DNA of 64,000 nt from Helicostylum pulchrum (Eukaryota; Mucoromycota; Mucoromycetes; Mucorales; Mucoraceae). Made by a program: the position numbers and the translations under genes. Each line of letters starts with the position of its first letter. Position 1 is the first letter of the stretch. Positions 50,101 to 61,808 of this stretch are shown piece by piece. The notes beneath the pieces are model-generated. The model did not search any database. It was not told where the DNA came from and was given only the letters and a program-made list of their open reading frames with translations. Location of the stretch: contig JAIXMO010000019.1 in NCBI GenBank assembly GCA_025677825.1, positions 434,001 through 498,000 on the forward strand, read 5' to 3'.

Positions 50101-51159
50101 ATCGTTTTGCAACGCAAACCGATATGATGCAACGTTTCAGTTTTGACAAGATCTTTTTATCTGGTACCTTGTTAGAAGCTGAGAAACCTAACTATACATT
50201 TTTGGAGGGTATCGTCATTAACAACATTTCTGAAGTTATGAATATCAAAACTGAATTTATCACTCCTTCAAAGCACAATGGAAAGGAAGCGCTTTTAGGT
50301 GCTGAAATTTACGGTAATCACCCTAAAGATTTTACTGAAAGAGTTGCCAGAACTTCCTATGCTGTTAACGTCCGTGCGTTTGGTCTTAAAAAATTTGAAC
50401 TCAAAGCAAAAAAAAAAATTGAAAAAGAAGTAGCAAGTGAAGACAAAAAAGACTTGAAAAAGAAAATTTACGATATAGAATCTGCTTATGGTCATGTCAA
50501 TGAAGATGAAAAAGTCGACTTGTTTTATCAATCTCCTCATAACCCCTCCATGTATACGACAGATTTTGACCGTAAAGATGATGATTTGACATATCTTATT
50601 CGTCGAGGTGATAAAATTTTAGAAAAAAACCAAAAGAAGGGTATCTTTAAAAAGTTTTATGCTAAAGAAGACTGCATTGTTTATGCTAGTAAGTAAATTA
50701 CCACTTTCTGTAATATTCACACGACTAACTATATTTTTTATTTTTACAGCTATTTATTCTTCCGATGCAGATGAGTTGCCTCGACAAGGAATCAAGACAG
50801 GTAGCTGTCAATTCAGAAAGATTCATCAATTTGAACTCTATGTGAAACGCGATGAAGACGATCCAATGACAGCTGGCGACGAACGTCGTCTTCACTTTGA
50901 TATTCGTCTAATCCCTGATAATAATGAAGCGAAATTCGAAGCCAGAGTTGGTTCAAGATTAGGAAAGAAGATCCCCGAATACCGTTTCAGAGACGAATTC
51001 TTGGTTGCAAATATATATGATGATAGAGAGTTTATTGAAGTTGGTGATTTAACCATCAAAGGGGCTTCAACCACTGATAAAGGTGATTCAACCACTGGTG
51101 AGGGTGTTTCGATCATTGATGAAGCTATTTCCAGGTTAGATATTGCTAAATCGTCATAA
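47138..51159 (+). CDS. Array gene B2: tandem HSPA12-like protein, active-inactive modules
   Basis: Exons 47138-47180, 47235-47340, 47402-48203, 48256-48439, 48502-48960, 49026-49104, 49164-49899, 49959-50688 and 50750-51159 join to 1,182 aa. Exons 1, 2 and 6 (43, 106 and 79 nt) have the same length as in B1. Module 1 is canonical: DFGTTFSG (15-22), DAGGGTVDIATF (231-242) and LVGGFGNSPYLQKR. The Cys/His exon has CKH and CIVC. Module 2 is degenerate: DIGYLSTS (532-539), QINMYHDICSLSLM, then CIKC-x3-H. The C-terminus is longer than in B1, with an added GDSTT/GVSTT-like repeat. From 50476 to 50782 it is identical to B1. A CT tract precedes the start codon. Function unknown. Confidence 0.9.
50476..50782 (+). 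repeat. Identical tract, copy 2 (gene-conversion tract in B2)
   Basis: Partner of 39396-39702. It includes the intron 50689-50749, which is the only intron identical between B1 and B2. Confidence 0.9.
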
Positions 51160-51327
51160 TCACTTATTTTAATGCAAATACAGTAAATAAACATGCAGTG
51201 GTATATATTTTATAACTTCCGCTTGAACTCTTTCGTTTACTTTTTCTCACTTCAATTCAATTAACTCTCATTTTTTCACTAAATACCTCTCTCTTGATGT
51301 ATCACTTTATTAACAACAAAAAAAATA

Positions 51328-52928
51328 CTATTGGCATTTTGTTTCAATAATTGAAGAACCAATTTCTTCGTATTCTTTCTTTGAAATCCATAATTGATTG
51401 AATGTACCTAAAGAAGCTAATATAGAGCCACCTAACCAGCTACTGCTCTTACGTTCGATTTGACTTCCAGCGGCATGTACCTTGACTTTACTCTATTATA
51501 TGGTGTATATTAATTAGTAAATAAACAAATATATATATTAAAAAAATCTCAACTTACACCAGGTACCATCATAGGTAAATCGTTGCTTAATCTTTCCGTA
51601 AATCCAGGGAAAAGAGTATTCCCACCAGTAACTATGACATTATTGAAAAGTAAAGGACGTAAATCGATGTCACATGCACTAATACTATTGAAAACTAATT
51701 GAGAGACACCAACAGAGTGTTGAATTTCATTAGCAGAGACACCCAATGAAGGGATCTTTTGTGATTCTTTTCCAGGTTCAATAGGAGGCTAATATAGAAG
51801 GATTCCATCAATATCCATTTTAGAAAAAAAAACTGTACCTTAACTTACCAAACGAATGTGATGAGGATTAAACATGATTTCTGGTACTCTGTAACGCTCT
51901 GCGCCAAATGCATTATTATATCCATCAGGAAATTCAAAGGGTCTTTGAGGCCTTTGATTCAATAAATGCTCATCATAAGGGAATTCGGAAACTTGTGAAA
52001 CAGATTCCTTATATTCGTGAATAACTCTCTAACAAAAGAAAAGAGATTAGTTCAATTTTTGCCTTTTAAAATAAATAAATAGTAATATTCGAAGCTTACA
52101 GAAATTTGATAATCATCAAAGCTTTTTGTTGTATCAGGTCGTTTACGTAACTGAAGTTGAGGTGCAGCACCAGCAGGAACGGGTTTCTTACTGGCGATTT
52201 TATAAAGAGGTGTTACATCCAATTGTAAGTTTCGTTTAATATAATCTCGAATTTGTTGAGACAAAATATCACCGCCGATCGTTTGATGAAGTACACCCTT
52301 TTTTAAAACATAACCGTCATATACAGGAACAGCACTTGTGGTGCTTCCTCCCGAATCTAAAACTAAACCGGTAGCTCTTCCTACAGAGAAACTTTGTACA
52401 AATGCCAAATTCAATAACAATTTTTTTTGATAAAAAAAAACTGTATCGTATACACTTACGCTGTCATAACTGCATCTTTAGCAACATAAAAAGCAGGTGC
52501 ATCAAACTTTTCAAAGGCTAATTCCATCATTTTTTCACGATTCTCTTGTGTGTTCCAAGCGGGCTCGGTACATAATAAAGGATGTTCAGCAGAATTAACA
52601 TGTAACATGTTGTTATAAGCTGCCTGCCAAATTTGTTCAATGGCATCCCAATCGTGTACAAGTCCATCCTTCATGGGATTTTTAATTTCCATGTTGGGTC
52701 TCCAGGTGTTTAATTTAGCATCACCAATATAATAGTTGTTTTCTTTATCGATACCGTAAGATGTAGGAAACATGGACTTTGGGACATCTTCACCTGCAAA
52801 ACCTACACGTGTTGAAGTTGATCCGATATCAAACACAAGCGCGTTGACTTCATCTAAATAACAAGGTATCAGTATTTGATCACTTTCGTCAAGATTTATT
52901 GTATCATACCTCCTCCGTAAGTGACCAT
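51328..52928 (-). CDS. ARP4: Nuclear actin-related protein 4 (ARP4/BAF53)
   Basis: Exons 52928-52910 (19 nt), 52853-52460, 52391-52100, 52028-51849, 51788-51558 and 51492-51328 join to 426 aa. Seen: [20 protein letters not shown] (the ARP4 start), [39 protein letters not shown] (actin phosphate-2 loop), [34 protein letters not shown] and the ARP4-type end [20 protein letters not shown] followed by KKEYEE. ARP4 is a shared subunit of INO80, SWR1 and NuA4 chromatin complexes, in the nucleus. It lies on the opposite strand within the array of actin-fold ATPases, but is an ordinary single-copy gene of a different family, so the placement may be chance. Confidence 0.95.
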
Positions 52929-53593
52929 AGTTTATATATACTTATGTTACAGAGAACAACAACAAAAAAAGGTCGAAAAAAATGCACTGCAAAAAGAAAA
53001 GGAACAAATTTGACGACAGTCACTTTATGTGTGTGTGTGTTCGGCTAATGAACATGCTGTCAGTGGCCATTATTGCTCTTTTTAGATGGATGACCTCTGC
53101 AGGTACTAATTTCTAAAAATAAAGCGACAGCAATCCCATCCTCAAGATGTGTCACTACTATTATTCTACACGTTCAAAAAAAAAAAAGTAAATAAAACTT
53201 GCAAAGATTATCGAAATGCTTTCGCCTTCTCAACTCCTTTTATTAGAAGCAGTAATTGATATGGCTTCGAATCCAGTTCTAAATACAGCGGACAGTTCAG
53301 GAACGAGGACCTCCGTATTTTGAAACACGTGTTGAACCTGTCAGTGTCTTTGGGAAACAGTACCCAAAAGTTGCTATTCAAAAAAAGCGGGAAGAAAATG
53401 GGTGTAATAGACAAAAGAATATATCTAAGATCATACTTTCTAGTTAAGGTTTTAGTGACACCTTAAATATTTCACAAGTAAAAGGAATATTTTAGCAATC
53501 CCAACCCCTCTTTTGTTCTCTTTTTCTTCTTTCTTTTGTTCTCTCTTTATATATATATATATATATATATATTTACTTTTCAGTTATATAAAA
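52929..53593. other. Spacer between ARP4 and B3
   Basis: About 660 bp. It has a GT microsatellite near 53027-53040, a CT-rich tract (53509-53548) and an (AT)n run (53548-53572) just before B3. No gene recognised. Confidence 0.5.
53548..53572. repeat. (AT)n dinucleotide run upstream of B3
   Basis: About 12 AT units ending some 20 nt before the B3 ATG, where the other array genes have only CT-rich sequence. Confidence 0.85.
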
Positions 53594-56500
53594 ATGGCTT
53601 TTATACCCGCCGAGTATGAAAATATTATTACTATTGGTAATAAAAAATGAATAGACACGAAAGAAAAATACAAAATAACAGACTTTATAGATTTTGGTAC
53701 AATTTCGACGGGAGCAACCCATGCTAATATTGATTTTCTACTAAACCGAGAGCCGACATGTATGGGATTTGAAACTAATGCAATAACTGTTAAAAAATGG
53801 TAAAATTTACTTATAAAATGCAAAAAAGGGAAGATGGATTATGTTATCACTCATAGACTTACGTTTTTTTTTTTTTGTACATAGGCCAGGACAACAACCT
53901 TCAGAAAAAACGCCTTCGATTAGCATTTACGATAGACGACATAATCTATTACACTGGGGTGGCTCGGCCCAAGCATATATTGAAAAAAAAGGTGACCATC
54001 TAAGCCCGTCTTCTCGACTCGTTCGGGAAAAGCTTAAATTAGAATTCCCCTCATCTGTTCCACAAGAAGGCATAGATCATAGAATAAATAACGTTAACAA
54101 GAAAAAATACGATACTATGAGCGCAATTATTGATTATTTTACAAAGATTTTTGATTATACCGTTGACTACATGATGGAAGAGAAAGAACGTAAAAATGAC
54201 AAAATTCGATTTGTTATTACTGTACCTGCTCAATGGACAGGTGCTGAAAGATCCGTGATGCGTAGTATATCTAAGAAAGCGAAATTAATCAATGACCAAG
54301 ACCACGAAAACCGTTTATTGATCATCAATGAATCTCTTGCGGCAGCTTTATATTGTGACTTGGAAATGACTGATTCGCAAGATATGGAACTGGGAGATAA
54401 ATATATTGTTTGTGATGCGGGTGGGTACACTGTAAAGCTTGCGACTTTTGAATGTGTAGAGCGATCTGAAAACGACGACCCTATCGATACTTCCTTTGGT
54501 CACTGTCAATTAACAAACAGCAGTAGTGCTGAATGCGGATCTAACTTTATAGACATGAAAATGTATAAACTCCTTACACGGTTTTTTATAACGGCGAACG
54601 ACCAAAAGATCAAAAAGAAACAGACCGACGTGATAGATTATTTGCACCTGTCATGAAAAAGTTTATAAATGAATATAAAGTAAAAAAAAAAAGAATTGCA
54701 AAAAAAAAAGACTCTCCCTTTTTCTCTAATATATATATATATTTTTTGTAGCCAAGTTTTGGTAAACGTTCAAGCGAATTCGAGTTTCCTAAATGTAACC
54801 ATGACAAAATTTTGAAGACGTGCGCAGATGATATTTATAAATTATCTCTTGGTAAAGAATTCTTTGATGACGATAAATGTATTATCTGCAAGATAGGGGA
54901 TTTTAAACACTTGCATGAACCAGATTTTGGAGACTGTAAAAAAAAAAAATGCTTTTTATATATAATGTATTCGTAATTTTACAACCTGTTTTAATTATTT
55001 TTTTCTATTTTATTTCTGTAGCTTTTGAAGTTAAGTTATCAGATCCTTTTATTGTTCCCGAGCTTAAGCTGTATATACCAGATGCCGTTGACTATAAAAA
55101 AAAAGAAAGCGTTAAATATAACAAAAAAGAAGGTGTTAGATATAGAAAAAAAGAAGGCGTTTGTACACTTGTCGTTCCTTATAGCATTATGCGAACTGAA
55201 GTCTTTAATAGTGTTATCCGGTCTACACTGAACCTAATTGAGCAGCAGATAAAAAAAGTCGATGGGGATGTGAAGCGTATTTATATTGTTGGTGGGTTCG
55301 CAAGCTCTCCGCTCTTGCAAAAGATGATTTTCAGAAGATTTTATGTTAAACGTAATCTCTTTCCTCGTACCAAGTTTCGTATGGGTAGCTTGGTTAATTT
55401 GGGTCTGTTGGCCGTAATGAATGGGGCTATAAAATATGGTACGCATGATGCTAAAGAAGCACCTCGATCTGATATTGTTAAGAATGAGTTTGGATACACG
55501 ACTACAGACGAATATGATGTTTTGATCTGCTTAGGTAAAAAAGTTCTTTTTTTTTATTTTCCATCTGTGTTTTTATTAATCCACAAACTATTTATTTTAC
55601 AGACATTGGATACGAAACAACATCATGTTCTTATAAAGATTTAACAAAAAAATCTGGTAAAATGATTGATATCACTGATTGGTAAATATATATTTATAAA
55701 TGCATGTTATCATATAATCTGATATACGTATTTATTATTAGGCCTGGAAACGAAAAAAGCAATGTCTTTATCCCCACTGCAAAAGAAACAATCAACGGTG
55801 AAACCTTATGGGGTGCTCGTGTTCAAGACCCTTTTAATCGAGACAGCAAAAAACTGATTACGCCAAGTAAACTAATGGCTCTTGTCAAGGCAGATTTTCG
55901 AAAATACCTTTGTCAGTACTTGCAACTTGTGCTGAACCACGTCCACGCGACAATTGGTAGTCTTTCAGACAAGAGCAGGTACAGGTATGTTATCACCACG
56001 GAAAACTGCTACCCGTTCTTTACGGATAAGTCTGAAATGCGTAAAATAGTTGAAAGAGCCGGTATTATCTCTGCAGAAGACTCTGCGCATCGCCTTTTAT
56101 TAATCGGCCGTGATCATGCTTCAGCCATGTACTTTGAAAGGAAATACTTTTTAGAATCTGATGCTTGCACGCATCATTTCTTACAGATTAACATGTACCA
56201 TGATACTTGCTACCTATCGTTGTTTGAATCTATCAAAATTAATCATGCGGGATATCGTAGTAGAAATGTCAGACGGTTAAAGTCGGTTACGTTTGATTTT
56301 GATTTTATTGACAGAGCTGTTCTTCGTTTGAACAGGTATGTAACGGAAAATGTTTGTATTGAATGTAATGATGGTCATGATACGTATTATTCATTTTATT
56401 ATTCAGACCTCAAAAAGGGATTTCTTCATTTTCTAAAGGTTAATAGTCATTTATTTTAAAAAAGTATTCATGTATATTTTTCTAACAAAAAAAAAAAAAA

Positions 56501-57595
56501 AATTAGACAAACGTGGATTTTTCTGAACGTGATAAAATTCAAGGTATTCAAATCACAGAATCTAAATGCTGTACTGCTGTCATAAAAGTATACGACCTTT
56601 TAGAGTACATACTTTGGCCCGCTCTTGAAGATTTAGCGTCAGAAATACATCGTTTTGCCAGGCAAGCAGATATGATGTTACCCCAATTCAATCTCGAAAA
56701 GATATTTTTACTCGGTACTTTAATCGAAACCAAGGGACCTGCTACGTATTCTTTTTTGGAGCTTGCTCTCATGAAAAAGATTTTAGCGCTTACCAATGTT
56801 GATGTTGAACATATTGTACCTTCTGGCGGAAATGAAGCTCTGTTAGGTGCTGCACAGTACGGTATTTGTCCCGAAAGCTTTACGGAACGAGTTTCCAAAC
56901 ACTCTTATGCTGTAAACATTCAAGCCTACGCAATGAAAGAGTTTCAAAAAGAAGATAAAGACGATATTGAAAACAAAAGAAAGAATAGTGGAAATGATTT
57001 AAAGCACGATGTGTATAATATAGAATCTGATTTAGGTGCTGCTGATTTTAAGCAACAGGTAGAGTTGTTTCATCATACAAAGAATTCTGGATTAAATCCA
57101 GATCATTTAAGCGTTTTTGCTCGCCGTGGTGATAAAGTTTTAGAAGACAAGATTTGTAAAACTTTTTTCGCTAAAAGGGATTGTCTTGTCTATGCCAGTA
57201 AAAAGCTTTTTTTTTTTATATGTGGCTATAATTTTTTTAACTCTTTTTTTTTTTTTTTTTTTTTGTAAAAAATAGCTATTTATCGGTCTGAATTGGATGG
57301 TTTACCACAAGACGAATCCGAATTAGATTTTAGCAAGTTTCGAAAGATTCATCGGTTTGAAATCTATTTGAAAGCGGATGAGGATGATCCGACAGTTCAG
57401 AGCGACAACAACTCAACTCGTCTTTCCTTTGATATTAGTTACACTGTTAATAACTATGAAGCTCTATTTGAAGCTCAAATATGTTCAGTTTTAGGTCGAA
57501 AAAAGATACCTGATTTTTATATTAGAGATGAGTTTTTGGTAGCAAATATCTATGATGATAGTCAACATGTTGAAATTGGCGATTTGAAGATTTGA
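53594..57595 (+). CDS. Array gene B3: type B protein with a frameshift, both modules degenerate
   Basis: Exons 53594-53636, 53691-53799, 53885-54679, 54752-54935, 55022-55534, 55603-55681, 55742-56438, 56507-57197 and 57276-57595 follow the B1/B2 pattern, including 43-, 184- and 79-nt exons. Exon 3 lacks exactly one base: the frame breaks at a T6 run (54582-54587), after LLTR. One more T would restore the frame and the same codon count as B1. All other exons are open. Module 1 has lost key residues: DFGTISTG and DAGGYTVKL, where the canonical Gly and Asp are Tyr and Lys. Module 2 is degenerate as in B1/B2 (QINMYHDTCYLSLF). The Cys/His insert is kept (CNH, CIIC). An YRKKEGV-like unit is repeated three times near 55100. 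It may be a young pseudogene, an assembly error, or a fully inactive paralogue. It converges on FNIP with 40 bp between stops. Confidence 0.8.
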
Positions 57596-57635
57596 AAGAA
57601 AATTTCGAATATCTTTTTTTTTATTTTATTTCAAA

Positions 57636-60600
57636 TTAATTATTAAACGCATTCCTTTGCAAGTCCCACATCTTGGTATCATAAGTACTGCAGACATTAA
57701 GCAACAACGGAATATCATTCTGATGCAGACCTAGGGTCTCTGCTAAGCGTGATGTATTGCTTAGTGGGTCCTGACCGTTTTGAAGTGCGTCTTGTACCGT
57801 GTCTTGTAACATGGTACTGTGTAAATAAATCAATTGTAAACTATCTTCCATTAAATCGATGACCTTTAGAAAAAGAAATTTTTAGTATAAGAATACATAT
57901 ATATAAAAAAAGTTACAAAGAAACTTACTTGCTCTGAACAAGATAAATCGCTATTGTTTTGTTCAAAAATTTCCTTCATATCGACCAACATGGTGTGTAC
58001 TAGGTTAGACATACCAATGACCTGCCAATTTCCTTGATTTGGTTTCTTTGTATCTGTCTCTGACAATTTATGATTCAGCACACGGCATTTACTATTATTT
58101 TTTAAAAAAAGAAAATTAGATGTATACTACAAAATACCCAAAAAAGAATATTTACAAGTTATTTGTATCGATAACAAGACAAGAAGCTTCTGAAACTGAA
58201 TCGGTAAGTGTGAATTGTTCCAATGTAGTACGTAAATCGTTATCCAGTATGGTTGTGGAAGGTAAAGTGGGAATACCCATTAATACAAAATCTGATTTGT
58301 ACGTGTCACAGTAAGACGCCATTAATGAGCGACCGTATGATTTGGAAAAGAGACGGTCAGTTCTGGTTGGGGTGTCATTTGATTCGGGAGTGATATCTGG
58401 TTCCATATGCGTCACTGTCGATCTAAAAAAGAGAGAGATCAGATATACACACATATAATCTATAAAAAAAAAAAGGGAATTTACTTTGGCATAGCGACAT
58501 GACAACTTCCAGAGGGAGAAACGGTAAGCGAAGGTACCTCTAACGAAGAGGACGAAGACGAGGATATCACGACAAAGGGATCTGGCGACCACGGTCTATC
58601 CTCAGCCTCACTATACCACTTTGACGAACTCTTCACAGAATTACTAGATTCTACCGAAGACGGTGGTGCATACAAGTGGTTCCTGTTATTGTTTGGGATT
58701 GCGATAGACTCAACGTCGCCGGTCAAATGGCGTACGATTTTATCTTCAAACTTGTCAGTAGTGGTATCGTCTAGTTCATGACTAAATATGGAATCGGATG
58801 AGCTGTTTCGACTCTCGGTGTTTTCAAAGACTTCGTTGCATCGGATAAAGTACGTGAGGATATAGAGGATGCGACGCACTAGGCTGGGACGAAGTCCGAT
58901 CACAAGTGTACGTGTAATACGTGAAGGTGTACCGATAAATCCATACAGGTCACTTTTATCAAAATGTTAAAAGCGGTATACAATAAAAAAAAAAGGGAAT
59001 GTAGTGTTACCTTAGTTGAGCCCAAAGTGGGTCATAATTACCGTGATGGTATCCTGCATGCTAATTTTAAATTGTTAGGTCATATGAAAGTAACAAGTGA
59101 TATATCAACAACTTACTATATCGGCTTCAGGAGGTGCTACAGTGTTTACCCAAGATAGATGGTGCATCAAAACGCCAGTTAATAAAGTGGAGATAAAATA
59201 ATTGTAAGATTTTGTATCGTACATTTGTATTAAAGCCATGAGTTCTTTTATTAAACTGGCTTCATAATCGGATTTCTTGTCTGGGTAAGTAGACATATTT
59301 AACCACAGGGGTTCCTTTATCAGGTTAAAAAATTAGAAAACTACGTAAGAATAGAGGGGGTGACACTTACTTGTATGCGAGGTGTTTGATATAAATCAAA
59401 GAAAGAGGTTTTGAATTGAGTAGCGGCTTCCATCAAGATGATGTCTTTTTGAAAGGTGTTTGGACTTAGAAAGATGGAACTGGAACGTTTACGCGGCTGA
59501 AGGTACGAATGAGGGGGGTGCGATTTAAAGTACTGATATAATTGTTTGAATGCAACTGCTTGTAATTGATGTAGTCTATTTTCAATTAAAGCAAAGTGAG
59601 AGAATATAAAATCGTACAGCGTTTCGTTCTTGTCTTGCAGTGTAATTATAATAGCTACAGCAAATTTGACGGATCTTGATGTATGTTGTCGCACAGGCTG
59701 AATAAAGAATGTTATATATATTGGAGTAGTAATATACGATAATAAAAAAACTTACATTTTCTAAAGGGGATATTCTAGTGGTTGGTAATGGGGTAGGACT
59801 AAATATACCGTTTTCCATATTTGTCTGGCTAAATCTACGTGTGCGCTTTGTTGATTGATACAGACCCAGTACAGGAGGATAAATGGAGGCGGCCGAGAGG
59901 TGATCATCGTCACTTGATTGCTCAGATACATTGTCTTCGCAAATAGATGATGCTGCTGTAAATGATGTAGTGGATCTATCGCTATTTACTGATGAAAACG
60001 AAGTACGTCGAGTATTAGCTGCTGCTGCATCCATTTGAGCTGTATTATTCAGTGTAAATAATTTAGATATAATAATTTGTGGGTTCTTGTCTCGTTTGTA
60101 GTAATGAACTTTGGTGTTCATTCCTTTATAAGCAAGCGGTGCAGTACCAAAGATCATCTCACCCGTTAAATCTAATTTGCGGTTACTCTTTTTTTTTTTT
60201 TGTTATTAGTAGATTATTTATATATATATGTGTGTGTATATACATGATACATACTTGTCTATAATTACTCTGTTGGTTTGGATCTACTGATAAGGAAGGC
60301 ATTGTTCGCATATAAGAAGGTCTCCAGTCATGACGTTGGTCTTTAAATGAACCTATATCCATGTTTGGTCTACTGCTATGTAATTGAGAACCATTCCAAG
60401 AACGAGCCAAAGGAGTGTTTGGAGGTGGAGGTGATCGACTATCTGTTTCTGTATTTAAAAAGTAGTCGGAATCGTATAATATTGTCTTGTTGGAATCTCC
60501 TACATCCTGACAAAATAGTATTCGTAAATCTTGCGGTTGTATGTTATTTGGTTGCCATCTATTTTCATTTTTTTTATACAATGTAAAAAAAGAAGGTCTT

Positions 60601-60817
60601 TTTAAAAAACACAAAAAAAAAAAGAAAAAAAAAAAAAAAGAGGAAATTTTGTTTCCTTCCTTTCCCATAAAGCTACTCTTTCTCCCCCTCCCCCTTCCTT
60701 TTAAAAAATATATTGAATTGTGGTTTTTATTTACGATTGAGATTCTAATAGTAATTGGCTCTGAAGGTCGTCTGCGTCTCTTGAGCCGGTTTTGTTACGA
60801 AAAAGTCGTTGGAGCAT
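57636..60817 (-). CDS. Folliculin-interacting protein homologue (FNIP)
   Basis: Ten exons: 60817-60735, 60558-60255, 60187-59756, 59697-59371, 59314-59117, 59060-59011, 58952-58485, 58422-58156, 58091-57929 and 57863-57636. They join to 839 aa. Seen: the longin-type start ([20 protein letters not shown]), [31 protein letters not shown] with [44 protein letters not shown] (joined across a 50-nt exon), the DENN-type core ([20 protein letters not shown], then DFVLMGIP) and the FNIP-type end ([19 protein letters not shown]). FNIP proteins partner folliculin and signal amino-acid state to Rag GTPases/TORC1 at the vacuole or lysosome (yeast counterpart Lst4). Long Ser-rich spacers separate the blocks. 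The start ATG (MLQRLFRNK) is the first available and is followed by a phase-2 intron. Confidence 0.9.
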
Positions 60818-61808
60818 AGTTTCAACTCGATTCTCTCTTATAAAAAAACCAAGAAAAAAATAATAAAAAGGAAAAAAGAGAAACTTTCAAAAAAGGAAAA
60901 AAACATGTATTGAAATTAGAAGTTGTCAACTGGTTGAATGGTAAGTCACAAGATTTGCCTTATTTGTAAAATAAAAAATACATGTAAAGCGCCTCTCTCT
61001 CTCCTTCTTTTTCAGTTAATGACTAACAATGTAAAAGAACAAACTTCATTGGCTCTGGTACACATCATTTTTTGTGTTGTTTATTCCATTTCCCACGCGT
61101 TTCAAATGACTTTTGTTTTTTCCTCAAAGGGGAGGAGGAGGATAAACAATTTAAAAAGTCAGCGCTATATTTTTAAAGTTATGCCGATTATATTATGCGT
61201 GGACAAAATAGATGTATATTTAATCCGAGGGCATCTTCTGTACCTAAAAATAAAAAAGCCGAATAGAAATACAATTTACCGCAGTTGATAGGTATTCAGC
61301 GTTTGGGGAAAACACGTGAAATACTACGACTGTACTTTTTTGAAAATGTGCTTTTCACTAGAAGGAAAAGTGCCAAGAACCTACATTAAATCGTACGAAA
61401 AAAAAAAGTTACACGTCATTTTTACGCAGGATAAAAGCTGAGCAAACATATATTTCTTTATGTGTATTTTAAAAAAACTATTTTAAAACAATAGAAACCA
61501 TTGAAGTGATACACAAAGAAAAAAGTTGCACAAAGAAAAAAAGAAAGAGTTTTTTTGTTTAATTCAATTACAATAAAAGTAGATATTGGAACGCGAATAC
61601 TATGTATTAATAGAATGCATTAAAGAGAAATAGGAAATGCTGTTTTTCTCTTATTGCTGCTGAAAAAAAAAAGAGTGCTTGATTAAAAAAAAGACACCTA
61701 AAGATTAGTCACATGATGTAAAAAAAAAAGGGGGGGTGAAAATGAAGTTAAAAATAACACACTCTCTTTTTTCTCTTTTTTATACAATTGACCATCATTC
61801 AATAAACC
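60818..61808. other. Shared upstream region of FNIP and the F-BAR gene
   Basis: About 1 kb between divergent start codons. An ATG directly at a splice-donor-like GGTAAGT (60938) followed by a pyrimidine-rich CAG acceptor near 61015 could be a leader intron of the F-BAR transcript or chance. The 116-codon plus frame at 60938-61288 has no recognisable product. Confidence 0.45.

Noticed and set aside
60938..61288. 116-codon plus-strand frame upstream of the F-BAR gene
   Set aside because: Its first codons overlap a strong splice-donor sequence and the peptide looks random.
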